Shown: positions 18,636 through 27,496 of the stretch, piece by piece
Layout of the letters: every line of letters begins with the position of its first letter
Numbering within the stretch: position 1 is the stretch's first letter
Assembly (NCBI GenBank): GCA_001802565.1
Contig: MGYS01000009.1
Location: 80,202 to 117,098, forward strand
Direction of reading: 5' to 3'
Origin: Gammaproteobacteria bacterium RIFCSPLOWO2_02_FULL_57_10
GTDB taxonomy: Bacteria > Pseudomonadota > Gammaproteobacteria > Pseudomonadales > Pseudohongiellaceae
Length of the DNA stretch: 36,897 bases
Made by a program: the position numbers and the translations under genes
The notes under the pieces: model-generated
The model's input: only the letters and a program-made list of their open reading frames with translations
What the model was told of the DNA's origin: nothing
The model's database searches: none

Positions 18636-19673
18636 CTACAAACTCTTGAGGCGTTTGTCGGAATAGAAGGCCAGCATAAGCTGGTCTTTGATGGAAAGGC
18701 GAACGCCTTTGCCAGCGCCAGCGGGTCCCACCTCAGCATCGCCGCAGTAAGTGCCGAAGACGCGGTCCCAGAAAATGATGTCACAACCGTAGTTGGAATC
18801 TGCCTGACGGCGCTCCTGTGCATGGTGGCAATGATGCTGCTGTGCGGTAGCAAAGAACCAGTCCCATACAGGCATTGAAACCATAGGCAGGTTGGCATGG
18901 TTGAATTTGCCGTTCCACATGCCGAAGGCTGCTGAAACGATGAAAACTTCATCGCTGGCACCCATCAGGGCCAAAGCCATTGGAGTGCCGAGGCCAAGCG
19001 CCAGATATTCGAATGGATGGGTACGGTTGCCGCGCATGGCGCTCATCTTGGTCAGGTGATGATGGGTCGCGTGCATACGCCACCAGAACAGTGACTCGTG
19101 CTGAATCCGATGCAGCCAGTAGTAGAAAAAGCTGGAAACGAATCGGATACACAGCGCGGCGGCAATCAGCCCGAGCACTGTAGTGGGTTGAAATTCGATC
19201 TGCAGCGGAGACATATCACGCAGGGCGAGGAAGCCGTCAGAAACTGGCGTGCGATACAGGTCGGAAATGATAGGACCCCAAAGCAGGGCCCCCGAAGCCA
19301 TCCAGAACACGTCTTCCAGCATTTCGTCGGGCTTGAGCAGCCAGGACTTTTTCTTGGCCCAAAAGCGTTCTGCGATCAGCAGAAGAGGCGTGGAAAGGAC
19401 CGCAACGAACAGTGCCCATACTCGGTAGTACTCCCCACCCCATTCGTTTACCACAATGGCGGCGACCAGAAGCATTGAGCCCATCACCAGAAGCGGCTGG
19501 GGCAGCGCCCAAAGAATTGCCTTCTTGTTCCACGTCACTTTGCTGCCTTCGGTGATTATCCCTTCTTCGGTGCGCACTATTGGCTTGCCGGAGGGGCCTA
19601 TCTCGGGTGATGAGCGGTCCACCGAGTCAATCGGGTTACCCATGTCGAGAGGGTTTAAGTATTGATCAGTCAT
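18636..19673 (-). CDS. Sterol desaturase / fatty acid hydroxylase superfamily membrane protein
   Basis: 345 aa; His boxes HRIQHE, HATHHH, HHCHHAQ with multiple TMs. Confidence 0.9.
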   Translation of the reverse strand: MTDQYLNPLDMGNPIDSVDRSSPEIGPSGKPIVRTEEGIITEGSKVTWNKKAILWALPQPLLVMGSMLLVAAIVVNEWGGEYYRVWALFVAVLSTPLLLIAERFWAKKKSWLLKPDEMLEDVFWMASGALLWGPIISDLYRTPVSDGFLALRDMSPLQIEFQPTTVLGLIAAALCIRFVSSFFYYWLHRIQHESLFWWRMHATHHHLTKMSAMRGNRTHPFEYLALGLGTPMALALMGASDEVFIVSAAFGMWNGKFNHANLPMVSMPVWDWFFATAQQHHCHHAQERRQADSNYGCDIIFWDRVFGTYCGDAEVGPAGAGKGVRLSIKDQLMLAFYSDKRLKSL

Positions 19674-19745
19674 TACTGCTGCTCCTGAGTTTTTTGGCTG
19701 ATGGTTAGGTTGAATTGATTAGTCGTGCATTGCATTGTTGGTAAT

Positions 19746-20525
19746 CTAGCAGGCGTCTTTACCACCACAAGTCCCAGTGATTGCCCACTCAACTTCTCCG
19801 TCCTCGATCTTTGGGGTAAGAATATAGGTCACCCCATCCAGGTTGGACTCATCCTTCATCCATGTCGCAATGATCTGGCCGTCGATGACGGAAATGCCGT
19901 GGGCCTCTTCAGAAACAAGCACCTCATCGGGCAAACCTGCCTCTCCGCTATCGAGAGAATCCATGTCGACGGTGCTCCCGGATAGCAGAGCAGCCTCTAT
20001 CGTGTCTTGGATAGGCTCGACCATATCGACCAGTTCGCTATAGCGAAACTCAATGTTCAATTCTTCGTAACCGTCTACATTTCTCACCAGATAGATGACA
20101 ACTAATGCACCCAAAACACCCGCGAATGCGAGTAGGGCCAGCCGCTGCTGCTGATCTGGCTGAGTTTCACTCGCGTCCATTGAATGCTCGATTGAGTTGG
20201 AGTTTTCGGTAGATTCGGACACAGTGCCAGATGCAAAGGACTTATCGGCTGTGGAACTGCCCACTTTCTCGCCGACACCGTCACCCAGACCCAAAGCGCC
20301 CAACTGGGCAACGCCCCAGGCCATCAGGATAACGACCAGCGCACCGATGAGTTTGTTATCGCCTTCGAATTCCAGGTAGCCCCAGATGGGAATGCAGATA
20401 ACGATCAATGCAAAGCCCGTAACCAACGGAGGAAATTCTCTCCCGGCAATTTTCACAGTACTTTCCATCTTGATCTTCGTTAACAGGAGATCAAACTTAT
20501 CGACCAGATTGTTCCAAGTTTCCAT
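19746..20525 (-). CDS. Multi-TM membrane protein with a type IV pilin-like C-terminal head
   Basis: ORF to 20642; start taken at METWNNLVDKF (20525). C-terminal YSELVDMVEPIQDTIEAALLSG...GISVIDGQIIATWMKDESNLDGVTYILTPKIEDGEVEWAITGTCGGKDAC resembles type IVa pilin globular domain and disulfide loop. Confidence 0.6.
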   Translation of the reverse strand: METWNNLVDKFDLLLTKIKMESTVKIAGREFPPLVTGFALIVICIPIWGYLEFEGDNKLIGALVVILMAWGVAQLGALGLGDGVGEKVGSSTADKSFASGTVSESTENSNSIEHSMDASETQPDQQQRLALLAFAGVLGALVVIYLVRNVDGYEELNIEFRYSELVDMVEPIQDTIEAALLSGSTVDMDSLDSGEAGLPDEVLVSEEAHGISVIDGQIIATWMKDESNLDGVTYILTPKIEDGEVEWAITGTCGGKDAC

Positions 20526-20870
20526 ATCAGCCCCCGCCTCTTTTTGAGACAAAAAACAGAAGAATGCTCCGAATCTGTGCGATTTGGCGCTATACACCGC
20601 CAAAAGCATCCAGAAACAGTCAGATGTAGATTTATATAGCAATTACTGTGCCTAGCTTAGCTAGTGGCGCTTGGTGCCAGCCCCGTCAGCATTCCTGCAG
20701 GACCTGCTCATAGGCAGCAATGAAGTCTGAAGTCCTTTCGAAGAAAGCCATCGGCTCTGAACAGAAAGCCCGACAGAAAATTAATCGGCGCTCGGGTGCG
20801 AAAATTGCATCTTGATGTGCGTCTGCAATAGTGCAGGACATCACCATCTACAGAATTGGAGTTCAGCTCG

Positions 20871-21425
20871 ATGAAAAAACCGCAAACACGGAACCGGCAG
20901 TGGGGGCTCACAACCTCCGAGATGATTGTCTATCCCATGATAGTAGTAGTGCTTATAGGAGTTGCCTTTGGTTTTTTCCACAACTCCAGAATCGACGACG
21001 CAGTGTCCGCTGCCGTTGATCTGGGGCTGGAGCAGCAGGCAATTATTGAAGAGTACTTTGATACCTACGGCGAGATGCCGCAGTCAGAAGCGGACATCAA
21101 CCTGAGCTCTTTCATTCCGGAAGGCATTCTTATCGGTATGGACTACCGGGCAGGCGAGTTGGGAGTACCTGCTGCCGACAAATTACGCATCGGAACGCTC
21201 AGGGCCCTGGTAGATATGACAGAATTTGGTACACGATTTGAAGACATTGAATCTGGCTTCCTGCTCATTGCGCGAGCCCAGGACGACGACACCATCAAAT
21301 GGGACTGCGTGGCGGACGTGGTCACAGTAGACGCCTTAGGCAGGCGCTACTTGCCAGAGACCTGTAGCCGCGCGGACGGCGACGGAGATGAGGAAGGGGA
21401 TGGCGAAGAACTGGAAGAAGAGTAA
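20871..21425 (+). CDS. Atypical type IV pilin-like protein with long acidic tail
   Basis: Start likely ATG 20871: MKKPQTRNRQWG|LTTSEMIVYPMIVVVLIGVAFGFF, with G(-1) and E(+5) as in class III signal peptides; C-terminal IKWDCVADVVTVDALGRRYLPETC as in pilins; tail SRADGDGDEEGDGEELEEE. Confidence 0.65.
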   Translation: MKKPQTRNRQWGLTTSEMIVYPMIVVVLIGVAFGFFHNSRIDDAVSAAVDLGLEQQAIIEEYFDTYGEMPQSEADINLSSFIPEGILIGMDYRAGELGVPAADKLRIGTLRALVDMTEFGTRFEDIESGFLLIARAQDDDTIKWDCVADVVTVDALGRRYLPETCSRADGDGDEEGDGEELEEE

Positions 21426-21547
21426 AGGTGATGGACACCTTACAACCCTCTCAGGGACTTACCCAGCCACCCTGGCAGCACGCCAATCAGGAACACGCAA
21501 TTGTATTTTTACACTAACCCCATTTATTCCCTGTACTCGGAGATACT

Positions 21548-22159
21548 ATGAACACTTTTCGCCGCTCGATCACGATCACCTCTGTGGCCTGCCTCGCCGC
21601 CTGGCTAGGCGTCTGCTCGGCGAACGCGCAGCCCGAAGCCGCCGCCGATCCAGATCTGGTAATCGCGGAGTCCTTTATCGACGCCTTCTACTCCTTTGAA
21701 CCCGACCGTCTAGCGCCGATCATGGCGGCGGCGCCGGAGACCGCACCGCGTCTGCTCTACTACCAGGGCTCGGCGAAGGGCGGGAACTACGAGGTGCTGC
21801 TGCGCACGCCGTGCGCCCGGGACGAAGAGGGGATCGTGAACTGCCCCGTGAAGGTCAAGGACGATCGCGTGCAGGCGCTTGGCACGGGCTTCGATGTCAC
21901 CGACACCTTCCACCTCACCTTCGATGACGGTGTGCTCATCAAGGTCACGACCAGTTCGAACGATCAGGACATCTATCGCGAGGCCGCGGTGTGGGTGCGC
22001 GAAAACATGCCTGAGGTGGCGGAAGGCCCCTGCAAGAACCGGGGGACGATGGAGGGCACGCCCGTGGAGTGCTCGCGCGCCATGACCGCCGGTTACAACG
22101 CCTTCGTCGCAAGCCCGGACTTCCCCGGCGTGCCGCCGCTTCCGGAGGAGGCTCAGTGA
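21548..22159 (+). CDS. Secreted NTF2-like protein, paralog of the N-terminal half of the 15614-16717 lipoprotein
   Basis: 203 aa with signal peptide; FIDAFYSFEPDRL...GNYEVLLRTPC...VQALGTGFDVTDTFHLTFDDGVLIKVTTSSNDQDIYREAAVWVRENMPEVAEGPCK closely parallels the 367-aa protein; no GNAT half. Confidence 0.7.
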   Translation: MNTFRRSITITSVACLAAWLGVCSANAQPEAAADPDLVIAESFIDAFYSFEPDRLAPIMAAAPETAPRLLYYQGSAKGGNYEVLLRTPCARDEEGIVNCPVKVKDDRVQALGTGFDVTDTFHLTFDDGVLIKVTTSSNDQDIYREAAVWVRENMPEVAEGPCKNRGTMEGTPVECSRAMTAGYNAFVASPDFPGVPPLPEEAQ

Positions 22160-22200
22160 TCAGGCCGACTTCCGCGGCCTGATCACGATCGGGACCGGAG

Positions 22201-22224
22201 CGACCCCGGCCGATGCCGGGGTCG
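22201..22224. repeat. Perfect GC-rich hairpin downstream of the 203-aa gene
   Basis: CGACCCCGGC-CGAT-GCCGGGGTCG, 10-bp perfect stem; no T-tract follows. Confidence 0.6.
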
Positions 22225-22454
22225 TGCGCTTCAGGCCAGCGTGAAGGCGATCATCGAGGATGATGAATACCAGGGGACAGGTACAACATTCGTTAACTGG
22301 GTTTCAGATATATCGCAGTAACTACATATTATCTTTGTAAGCTTGTCTGGACCCCAGCCCTGATTACTCCTAAATGAACTTCGCTTGACCTCCAGTTCAT
22401 CATGCGAAAGAGCACTGACTACAAACTCGCTACTACCAAGTATCCTCTCATCGC

Positions 22455-22690
22455 CTAAACATCGTTACCAGGTTTGTCACTTGGTCTGGCATACACGCAG
22501 CCAAATTCACGCGAGCCGTCTTTAGTAAGCACAGCATAAGCAAAGGATTCGCGCTCGTTAGAACGCTTTTCCTCGTTCACCATATTCTGCATGGCATGCT
22601 CATCAGTGATATTTGCGTGGGGCCAAGTGGCACCAGATTAAAGTCATCAGTCTCTACCAACATCGGTGGTTCGAATTCTGAAGGAACAAA
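22455..22690 (-). pseudogene. Decayed GNAT-half fragment of the NTF2-GNAT lipoprotein family
   Basis: Minus strand: FVPSEFEPPMLVETDDFNLVPL, then (shifted frame) WPHANITDEHAMQNMVNEEKRSNERESFAYAVLTKDGSREFGCVYARPSDKPGNDV-stop; matches IPEAFEPSVLV..FKLVPL and WPHEGITAEEAMQDMLNEQGRFERRESFAYGVLTQDGEREMGSVYVKPSSKPGYDAEV. Confidence 0.88.
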
Positions 22691-22851
22691 GCTGCAAAGA
22701 TAATTAAAGACAGAGTAGATCCATAGAAAATGTGATGGTCAAAGTAAAAATCAAAATAGCGAAGTAAGTTTCCTAACTTCGATCGATCAAAGTTTGGTAG
22801 AGCACAACAATTGCTTATACCGCTTGCCCTAAAAAGATTCTCCAGGCTCCA

Positions 22852-22912
22852 TTTTAGCGCAGCATAACCTACCTCTTTGCTGCCTTTTAGCGCAGCCACC
22901 AGCCTTTAGCGC
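22852..22912. repeat. Short direct repeats TTTTAGCGCAGC upstream of the TonB receptor
   Basis: Exact 12-mers at 22852-22863 and 22885-22896; partial CTTTAGCGC at 22904-22912. Confidence 0.6.
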
Positions 22913-23089
22913 CATTTTTTTGCAGCGTCGACGTAAAAATTTGTCTGGCATTGTTATTGCATCGTGATTGCCAAGTGCAATCCTCCGCACGCTAGAAATT
23001 TGAGCAGGCGTGGCGGATAGAGCGTTGAACATAAACCGGTAATCTGCAATGAGGGGTACAAAATGACATTTTACTACAAGGGAAACACC

Positions 23090-26000
23090 ATGAAGAAAAA
23101 GCTATTAGTTCGAGCTATAGGTGCAATCTGCGCCACCACACTGCTCGGCACCGAGGCAATGGCACAATCTGAAGCAATTGAAGAGGTGCTGGTTACCGGT
23201 TCGCGCATCTCCAGAAACAGTGCAACTGAAGCGGCTAGCCCAATTGCCGTTATCGGCGGCGAAAGCATTCGCACTGCCGGTCAGGCTGACCTGGGCGAAC
23301 TGCTTCGCGAATCGCCAGCACTGAACAACTCGCTTCCGGCCAGCTTCTCCGCTATTAGCGATGCTGGCACAACTGATGTCGACGTCGGTCTGGGTCTGCT
23401 CGACCTGCGTGGACTGGGTGCCCAGCGAACCTTGACTCTGGTTAACGGCCGCCGCCACGTGGCTGGTGGTCAAGGCACCGCGGCTGTAGACGTAAACTCC
23501 ATTCCCACAGTGATGGTGCAGCGGGTTGAAACCCTGACCGGCGGCGCTTCTGCGGTATACGGTGCCGACGCCGTATCCGGTGTTGTCAACTTCGAGTTGC
23601 GGGAAGGCGGTGACTTCGACGGTATCGAAATAACTGCCCAAACTGGTCTGTCCAGCCAAGATGACGCTAACGAAAAATATGTTGCTGCAGCGACCGGTTT
23701 CGAATTTGCTGACGGCCGGGGCGAAATGGTATTTGCCGTTGAGGGGCAATCAAACGATGCAGTTCGCTCCAGAGACCGTGCGTCATTTGCTGGACCTTAC
23801 GAGGGTAATGACATCAATCAGACTGATCAGATTGCCGCGCTTACCGGCACTAATCCGGCTGCAACCCGTGCCTTCGTGCGCCCCACAACGAATCCGATTT
23901 CCTCACCTTATGGCGTGTTCAATCTGTCCTCTGCTGACGGCTTCGGCGCGGTGCTTGACGCTGCCAATAATGCCCGTGACGGCTTGCCACAGCAGTATAT
24001 TCCCGGCACCAATGTTCCTCTGGTGCAGGTGATAACAACGCCTATCAATGGTATCCCGCGACCTTATAACCCGGGCTTCGTGTCCAACGTAAACCAGGCC
24101 TACGGTATCGGTGACGGCTTGCAGAACGTGAAGGCAGCCATCCTGCCGAAGCAGGAACGATACAACATCAACCTGAACGGCAGCTTCGATGTCAGTGAAT
24201 CGCTTACATTCTTTGTTGAATCAAAGTACGCCTACTCGAACAACGTTGACGACCTCGCCGGCGTGGACTTCAACGACGCTATTCCAATTCAGTATGACAA
24301 CCCGTACATCCCGCCCGCGCTGCGGCTACAGATTAACGAACTGGCTGCTGTAGGCGTAATTCCTGCAAGCAACCCCAACGACGGCAGCTTCTGGGGCTTT
24401 GGGTCAAGCCGCGACAGTAACGACGATATCGTGCTTACCGGCAACGACGTTGACCGGGAAACCATCCGTATTGTGGTTGGTATTGAAGGCGAGTTGGATA
24501 TAGGCAGCGGTGTCGACTATGAACTGTCTTATAATTACGGTGAGACAACGGTCGAGAACCTGAACCTCAACAAGCGTATCGAAGACCGCTTCTACGCTGC
24601 TATGGACGCGGTGGTTGATCCTGCAACCGGGGATATCGTCTGTCGCTCTACCCTGGACCCCACCGCCCAACCACCGCTGGCCACAAACATAAGCCGCGGG
24701 CGTCTGCGTACACAAACCTACCCGGTGCCTGAGTTCACTGCGACGAATGCCACCGGTAACGGACGATACGTGGGAATTTCTTCGTTCACGCCTGGTGCGG
24801 GTAGCCCCTGCGCACCGTTCAACCCATTCGGTTCGAACTCAACCTCGCAGGCCAACGCCGACTTTGTTTACCCGGACCTGCTCGATATTTCTGAGCTGGA
24901 GCAAAACATTATCTTCGGCAACATCTCTGGCGACACGGACAGCTTCTTCGAACTGCCTGGCGGCCCAATCGGTTGGTCTGCTGGCGCGGAATACAGGGAA
25001 GAGAAGAGTGCATTCATCGTGAATCAGCTCGACCTTGACCTGGTTACATGGGACGCCTCCAACGGTAACGCGAACCTGCCGATCGCTGGCGAATTCGACG
25101 TGTTCGAATACTTCTTCGAAGTCCAGGCCCCGATTATTGCCAATGAGCCTGGCATCGAATTGCTGGAAGTTACCGGTGCGATGCGGTTTGCGGATTACAG
25201 CACCGTGGGCAACAACGAGGCCTGGTCAACCGGCCTGCGCTACTCACCGGGCTTCGGTTTGACTATTCGTGGAACCTTCGGTGAAGCGGTACGTGCACCG
25301 AACATCACCGAGCTGTTCTCACCCCAGCAGCCTTCGTCCTACGGATTCCAGAACGATCCATGCTCCGTCGACAACATCAACAACGGCACATCGAATCGTC
25401 CGGGTAACTGTGCGGCTATCGGTGTCCCAGCTGGCTACGATGTGAACGACTACATCACAGCTGGTATTCCGGGTGTGACGGGTGGTAACCCCGACCTGAA
25501 CCAGGAAGAGGCAACAACGTTTACAGCTGGTATCGTCTATGAGCCTGCCTTCGTCGAAAACCTGACCTTTATCGTTGACTACTACTCAATCGAGATCGAA
25601 GGTGCGATCGATAGCTTGTCCTCGGTGGCTATTTCAGAGCTCTGTGTTGACCTGCCGTCCGTCAATAACGATTACTGCGGGCTAATCCAGCGTGCGCCTG
25701 AAGGTTTCATTACCTATCACCAGTCTGGTCAGGTAAACCTGGCTGCGTTCGAATTGGAAGGTATCGACTTCGGTGTTGATTATGGCTTCGAGCTGTCTTC
25801 TCTGGGTCTGGATGACTGGGGCGGTATGGACTTCAGCTTGCAAGGTACTCACATGCTTGGCTTCGATGAGTTTCAGGATCCTCTGGATCCCTCTATCTTC
25901 GAGAGCCGCATGGGTGAATTTTCCTATCCCGAGTGGATCGTTAACGCCCGTGCCAGCTGGACACTCGGTGATCTGAGCCTGAGCTGGGCTGGTCGTTGGG

Positions 26001-26248
26001 AGGAAAGTCAGCTTCTGTCTGGTATCTCCAACCAGCAGATCAATGCAAACCCGCTGTTCGTCGATCCTTCGCAGACTGGCGATTCATGGGTGCATGACAT
26101 CAACTTCGCCTACATCTTCAGCGAAAGCATCAATATCTACGGTGGTCTGAACAACGCCTTCGACGAGGAACCCTACCTGGGCACGCTGTCTCGCCCAGCC
26201 GGTCCTCGCGGTCGCTTCGGCTTCGTAGCAGTGAACTTCAAAATCTAA
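23090..26248 (+). CDS. TonB-dependent receptor
   Basis: Start likely ATG 23090 (MKKKLLVRAIGAICATTLLGTEAMAQ); plug IEEVLVTGSRISR, VNGRRHVAG, GGASAVYGADAVSGVVNFELRE; C-terminal GLNNAFDEEPYLG...GRFGFVAVNFKI. Confidence 0.95.
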   Translation: MKKKLLVRAIGAICATTLLGTEAMAQSEAIEEVLVTGSRISRNSATEAASPIAVIGGESIRTAGQADLGELLRESPALNNSLPASFSAISDAGTTDVDVGLGLLDLRGLGAQRTLTLVNGRRHVAGGQGTAAVDVNSIPTVMVQRVETLTGGASAVYGADAVSGVVNFELREGGDFDGIEITAQTGLSSQDDANEKYVAAATGFEFADGRGEMVFAVEGQSNDAVRSRDRASFAGPYEGNDINQTDQIAALTGTNPAATRAFVRPTTNPISSPYGVFNLSSADGFGAVLDAANNARDGLPQQYIPGTNVPLVQVITTPINGIPRPYNPGFVSNVNQAYGIGDGLQNVKAAILPKQERYNINLNGSFDVSESLTFFVESKYAYSNNVDDLAGVDFNDAIPIQYDNPYIPPALRLQINELAAVGVIPASNPNDGSFWGFGSSRDSNDDIVLTGNDVDRETIRIVVGIEGELDIGSGVDYELSYNYGETTVENLNLNKRIEDRFYAAMDAVVDPATGDIVCRSTLDPTAQPPLATNISRGRLRTQTYPVPEFTATNATGNGRYVGISSFTPGAGSPCAPFNPFGSNSTSQANADFVYPDLLDISELEQNIIFGNISGDTDSFFELPGGPIGWSAGAEYREEKSAFIVNQLDLDLVTWDASNGNANLPIAGEFDVFEYFFEVQAPIIANEPGIELLEVTGAMRFADYSTVGNNEAWSTGLRYSPGFGLTIRGTFGEAVRAPNITELFSPQQPSSYGFQNDPCSVDNINNGTSNRPGNCAAIGVPAGYDVNDYITAGIPGVTGGNPDLNQEEATTFTAGIVYEPAFVENLTFIVDYYSIEIEGAIDSLSSVAISELCVDLPSVNNDYCGLIQRAPEGFITYHQSGQVNLAAFELEGIDFGVDYGFELSSLGLDDWGGMDFSLQGTHMLGFDEFQDPLDPSIFESRMGEFSYPEWIVNARASWTLGDLSLSWAGRWEESQLLSGISNQQINANPLFVDPSQTGDSWVHDINFAYIFSESINIYGGLNNAFDEEPYLGTLSRPAGPRGRFGFVAVNFKI

Positions 26249-26271
26249 GTCGATGTAGAAGATAGAAAACT

Positions 26272-26299
26272 AAAAGGGCGCTCTTCGGAGCGCCCTTTT
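26272..26299 (+). terminator. Rho-independent terminator after the TonB receptor
   Basis: AAAAGGGCGCTC-TTCG-GAGCGCCCTTTT: perfect 12-bp stem, tetraloop, T-run. Confidence 0.92.
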
Positions 26300-26329
26300 C
26301 CACAGTCTTGGTTTTCCAGGAAAGCAGGA

Positions 26330-27496
26330 ATGAGGCTATACAAAGTTATCTGCGGGTTATGTTTGTTGTTTATAACAACCGTTGCCCAAGCTCACCTCCT
26401 GAACATGACAGACCTGCACCTGGATACTACAAATCCAGAAGCAGTTACCTTGCGAGTCAAAATAGACTTGGGACAGTCTTTGTTATCACCGCAAGAATAC
26501 TGGCGTACGGTGAATATGGACTCCCGTGAACAGTTGGTAAACCTTGAGCCCGCGGTCAATAAATTGCTGGATGGTCTCGGCATTTTCGTTAACGGTGTGA
26601 CAGCTGCCGCCACCCTGGAAACCTGGAGCCTAACTGCGGCATCGCTTGAAGCCATTGAAAACCCTCTCTCTCCTCAAATGGCAGAGCTTACATTCAACTT
26701 TGGCAACTTGGGATTGGAGTCCTCAACTGCGCTAGCCAATGCATCAATCGAACTGCGCATTGCCGACTGGCTGGAGGTTCCTTGGCCAGCCTTACTGCGC
26801 ATCGATTCCGCCTCACGCCAGCTACCCGTATCTCGACTGCTAACAAGTAGTGATCGCAGCAGTCGATCAGTGCCACTAAGCGCGGATTCTGCGGTAGCTG
26901 GTTCGTCGTTTGCGGCGAAGCTGGCAACGGCATTTCAGAGTTGGATACCGGGCTTGAGTTGGTTGGCAATCGGATTTCAGCACATCATTCCGTGGGGCTT
27001 GGATCATATCGTGTTTGTTTTGGGCTTGTTCTTTCTGTCTACACGGTTGTCGACACTATTCTATCAAGTTAGCTGTTTTACCGTTGCGCATTCACTGTCG
27101 CTTGGACTTGCCACTCTGGGCATGGTGTCAGTGCCGGCAAGCATCGTAGAACCTCTTATTGCAGCCTCGATTATCTATATTGCAGTTGACAACCTTTACA
27201 GCAATTTTTTAGCGCGCTGGCGATTAGTCGTAGTGACACTGTTTGGACTGCTACATGGTTTAGGCTTTGCTTCGGCGCTGTCTGAACTCATGTTGCCCGC
27301 AGAAAACTTTTACACAGCCCTGTTGATGTTCAACCTTGGGGTTGAAGCAGGTCAGATTGCAGTGTTGGTATTGGCTTTTGCAGCAGTTGGCTGGCTGCGT
27401 AGCTGGACTGCTTACACTGAACGCGTCGCTCGTCCGGCTACTGTCACGATTGCTGGTGTGGGTACTTATTGGTTATTAAAGCGAGTACTATTTTAA
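26330..27496 (+). CDS. HupE/UreJ family membrane protein
   Basis: 388 aa, signal peptide; GFQHIIPWGLDHIVFVLGLFFL, FTVAHSLSLGLATLG, LFGLLHGLGFASAL, FNLGVEAGQIAVL are HupE/UreJ_2 motifs. Confidence 0.88.
   Translation: MRLYKVICGLCLLFITTVAQAHLLNMTDLHLDTTNPEAVTLRVKIDLGQSLLSPQEYWRTVNMDSREQLVNLEPAVNKLLDGLGIFVNGVTAAATLETWSLTAASLEAIENPLSPQMAELTFNFGNLGLESSTALANASIELRIADWLEVPWPALLRIDSASRQLPVSRLLTSSDRSSRSVPLSADSAVAGSSFAAKLATAFQSWIPGLSWLAIGFQHIIPWGLDHIVFVLGLFFLSTRLSTLFYQVSCFTVAHSLSLGLATLGMVSVPASIVEPLIAASIIYIAVDNLYSNFLARWRLVVVTLFGLLHGLGFASALSELMLPAENFYTALLMFNLGVEAGQIAVLVLAFAAVGWLRSWTAYTERVARPATVTIAGVGTYWLLKRVLF

Noticed and set aside
22654-22899. 81-aa minus-strand ORF upstream of the TonB receptor
   Set aside because: Overlaps the GNAT pseudogene end and short direct repeats in another frame; no domain signal.
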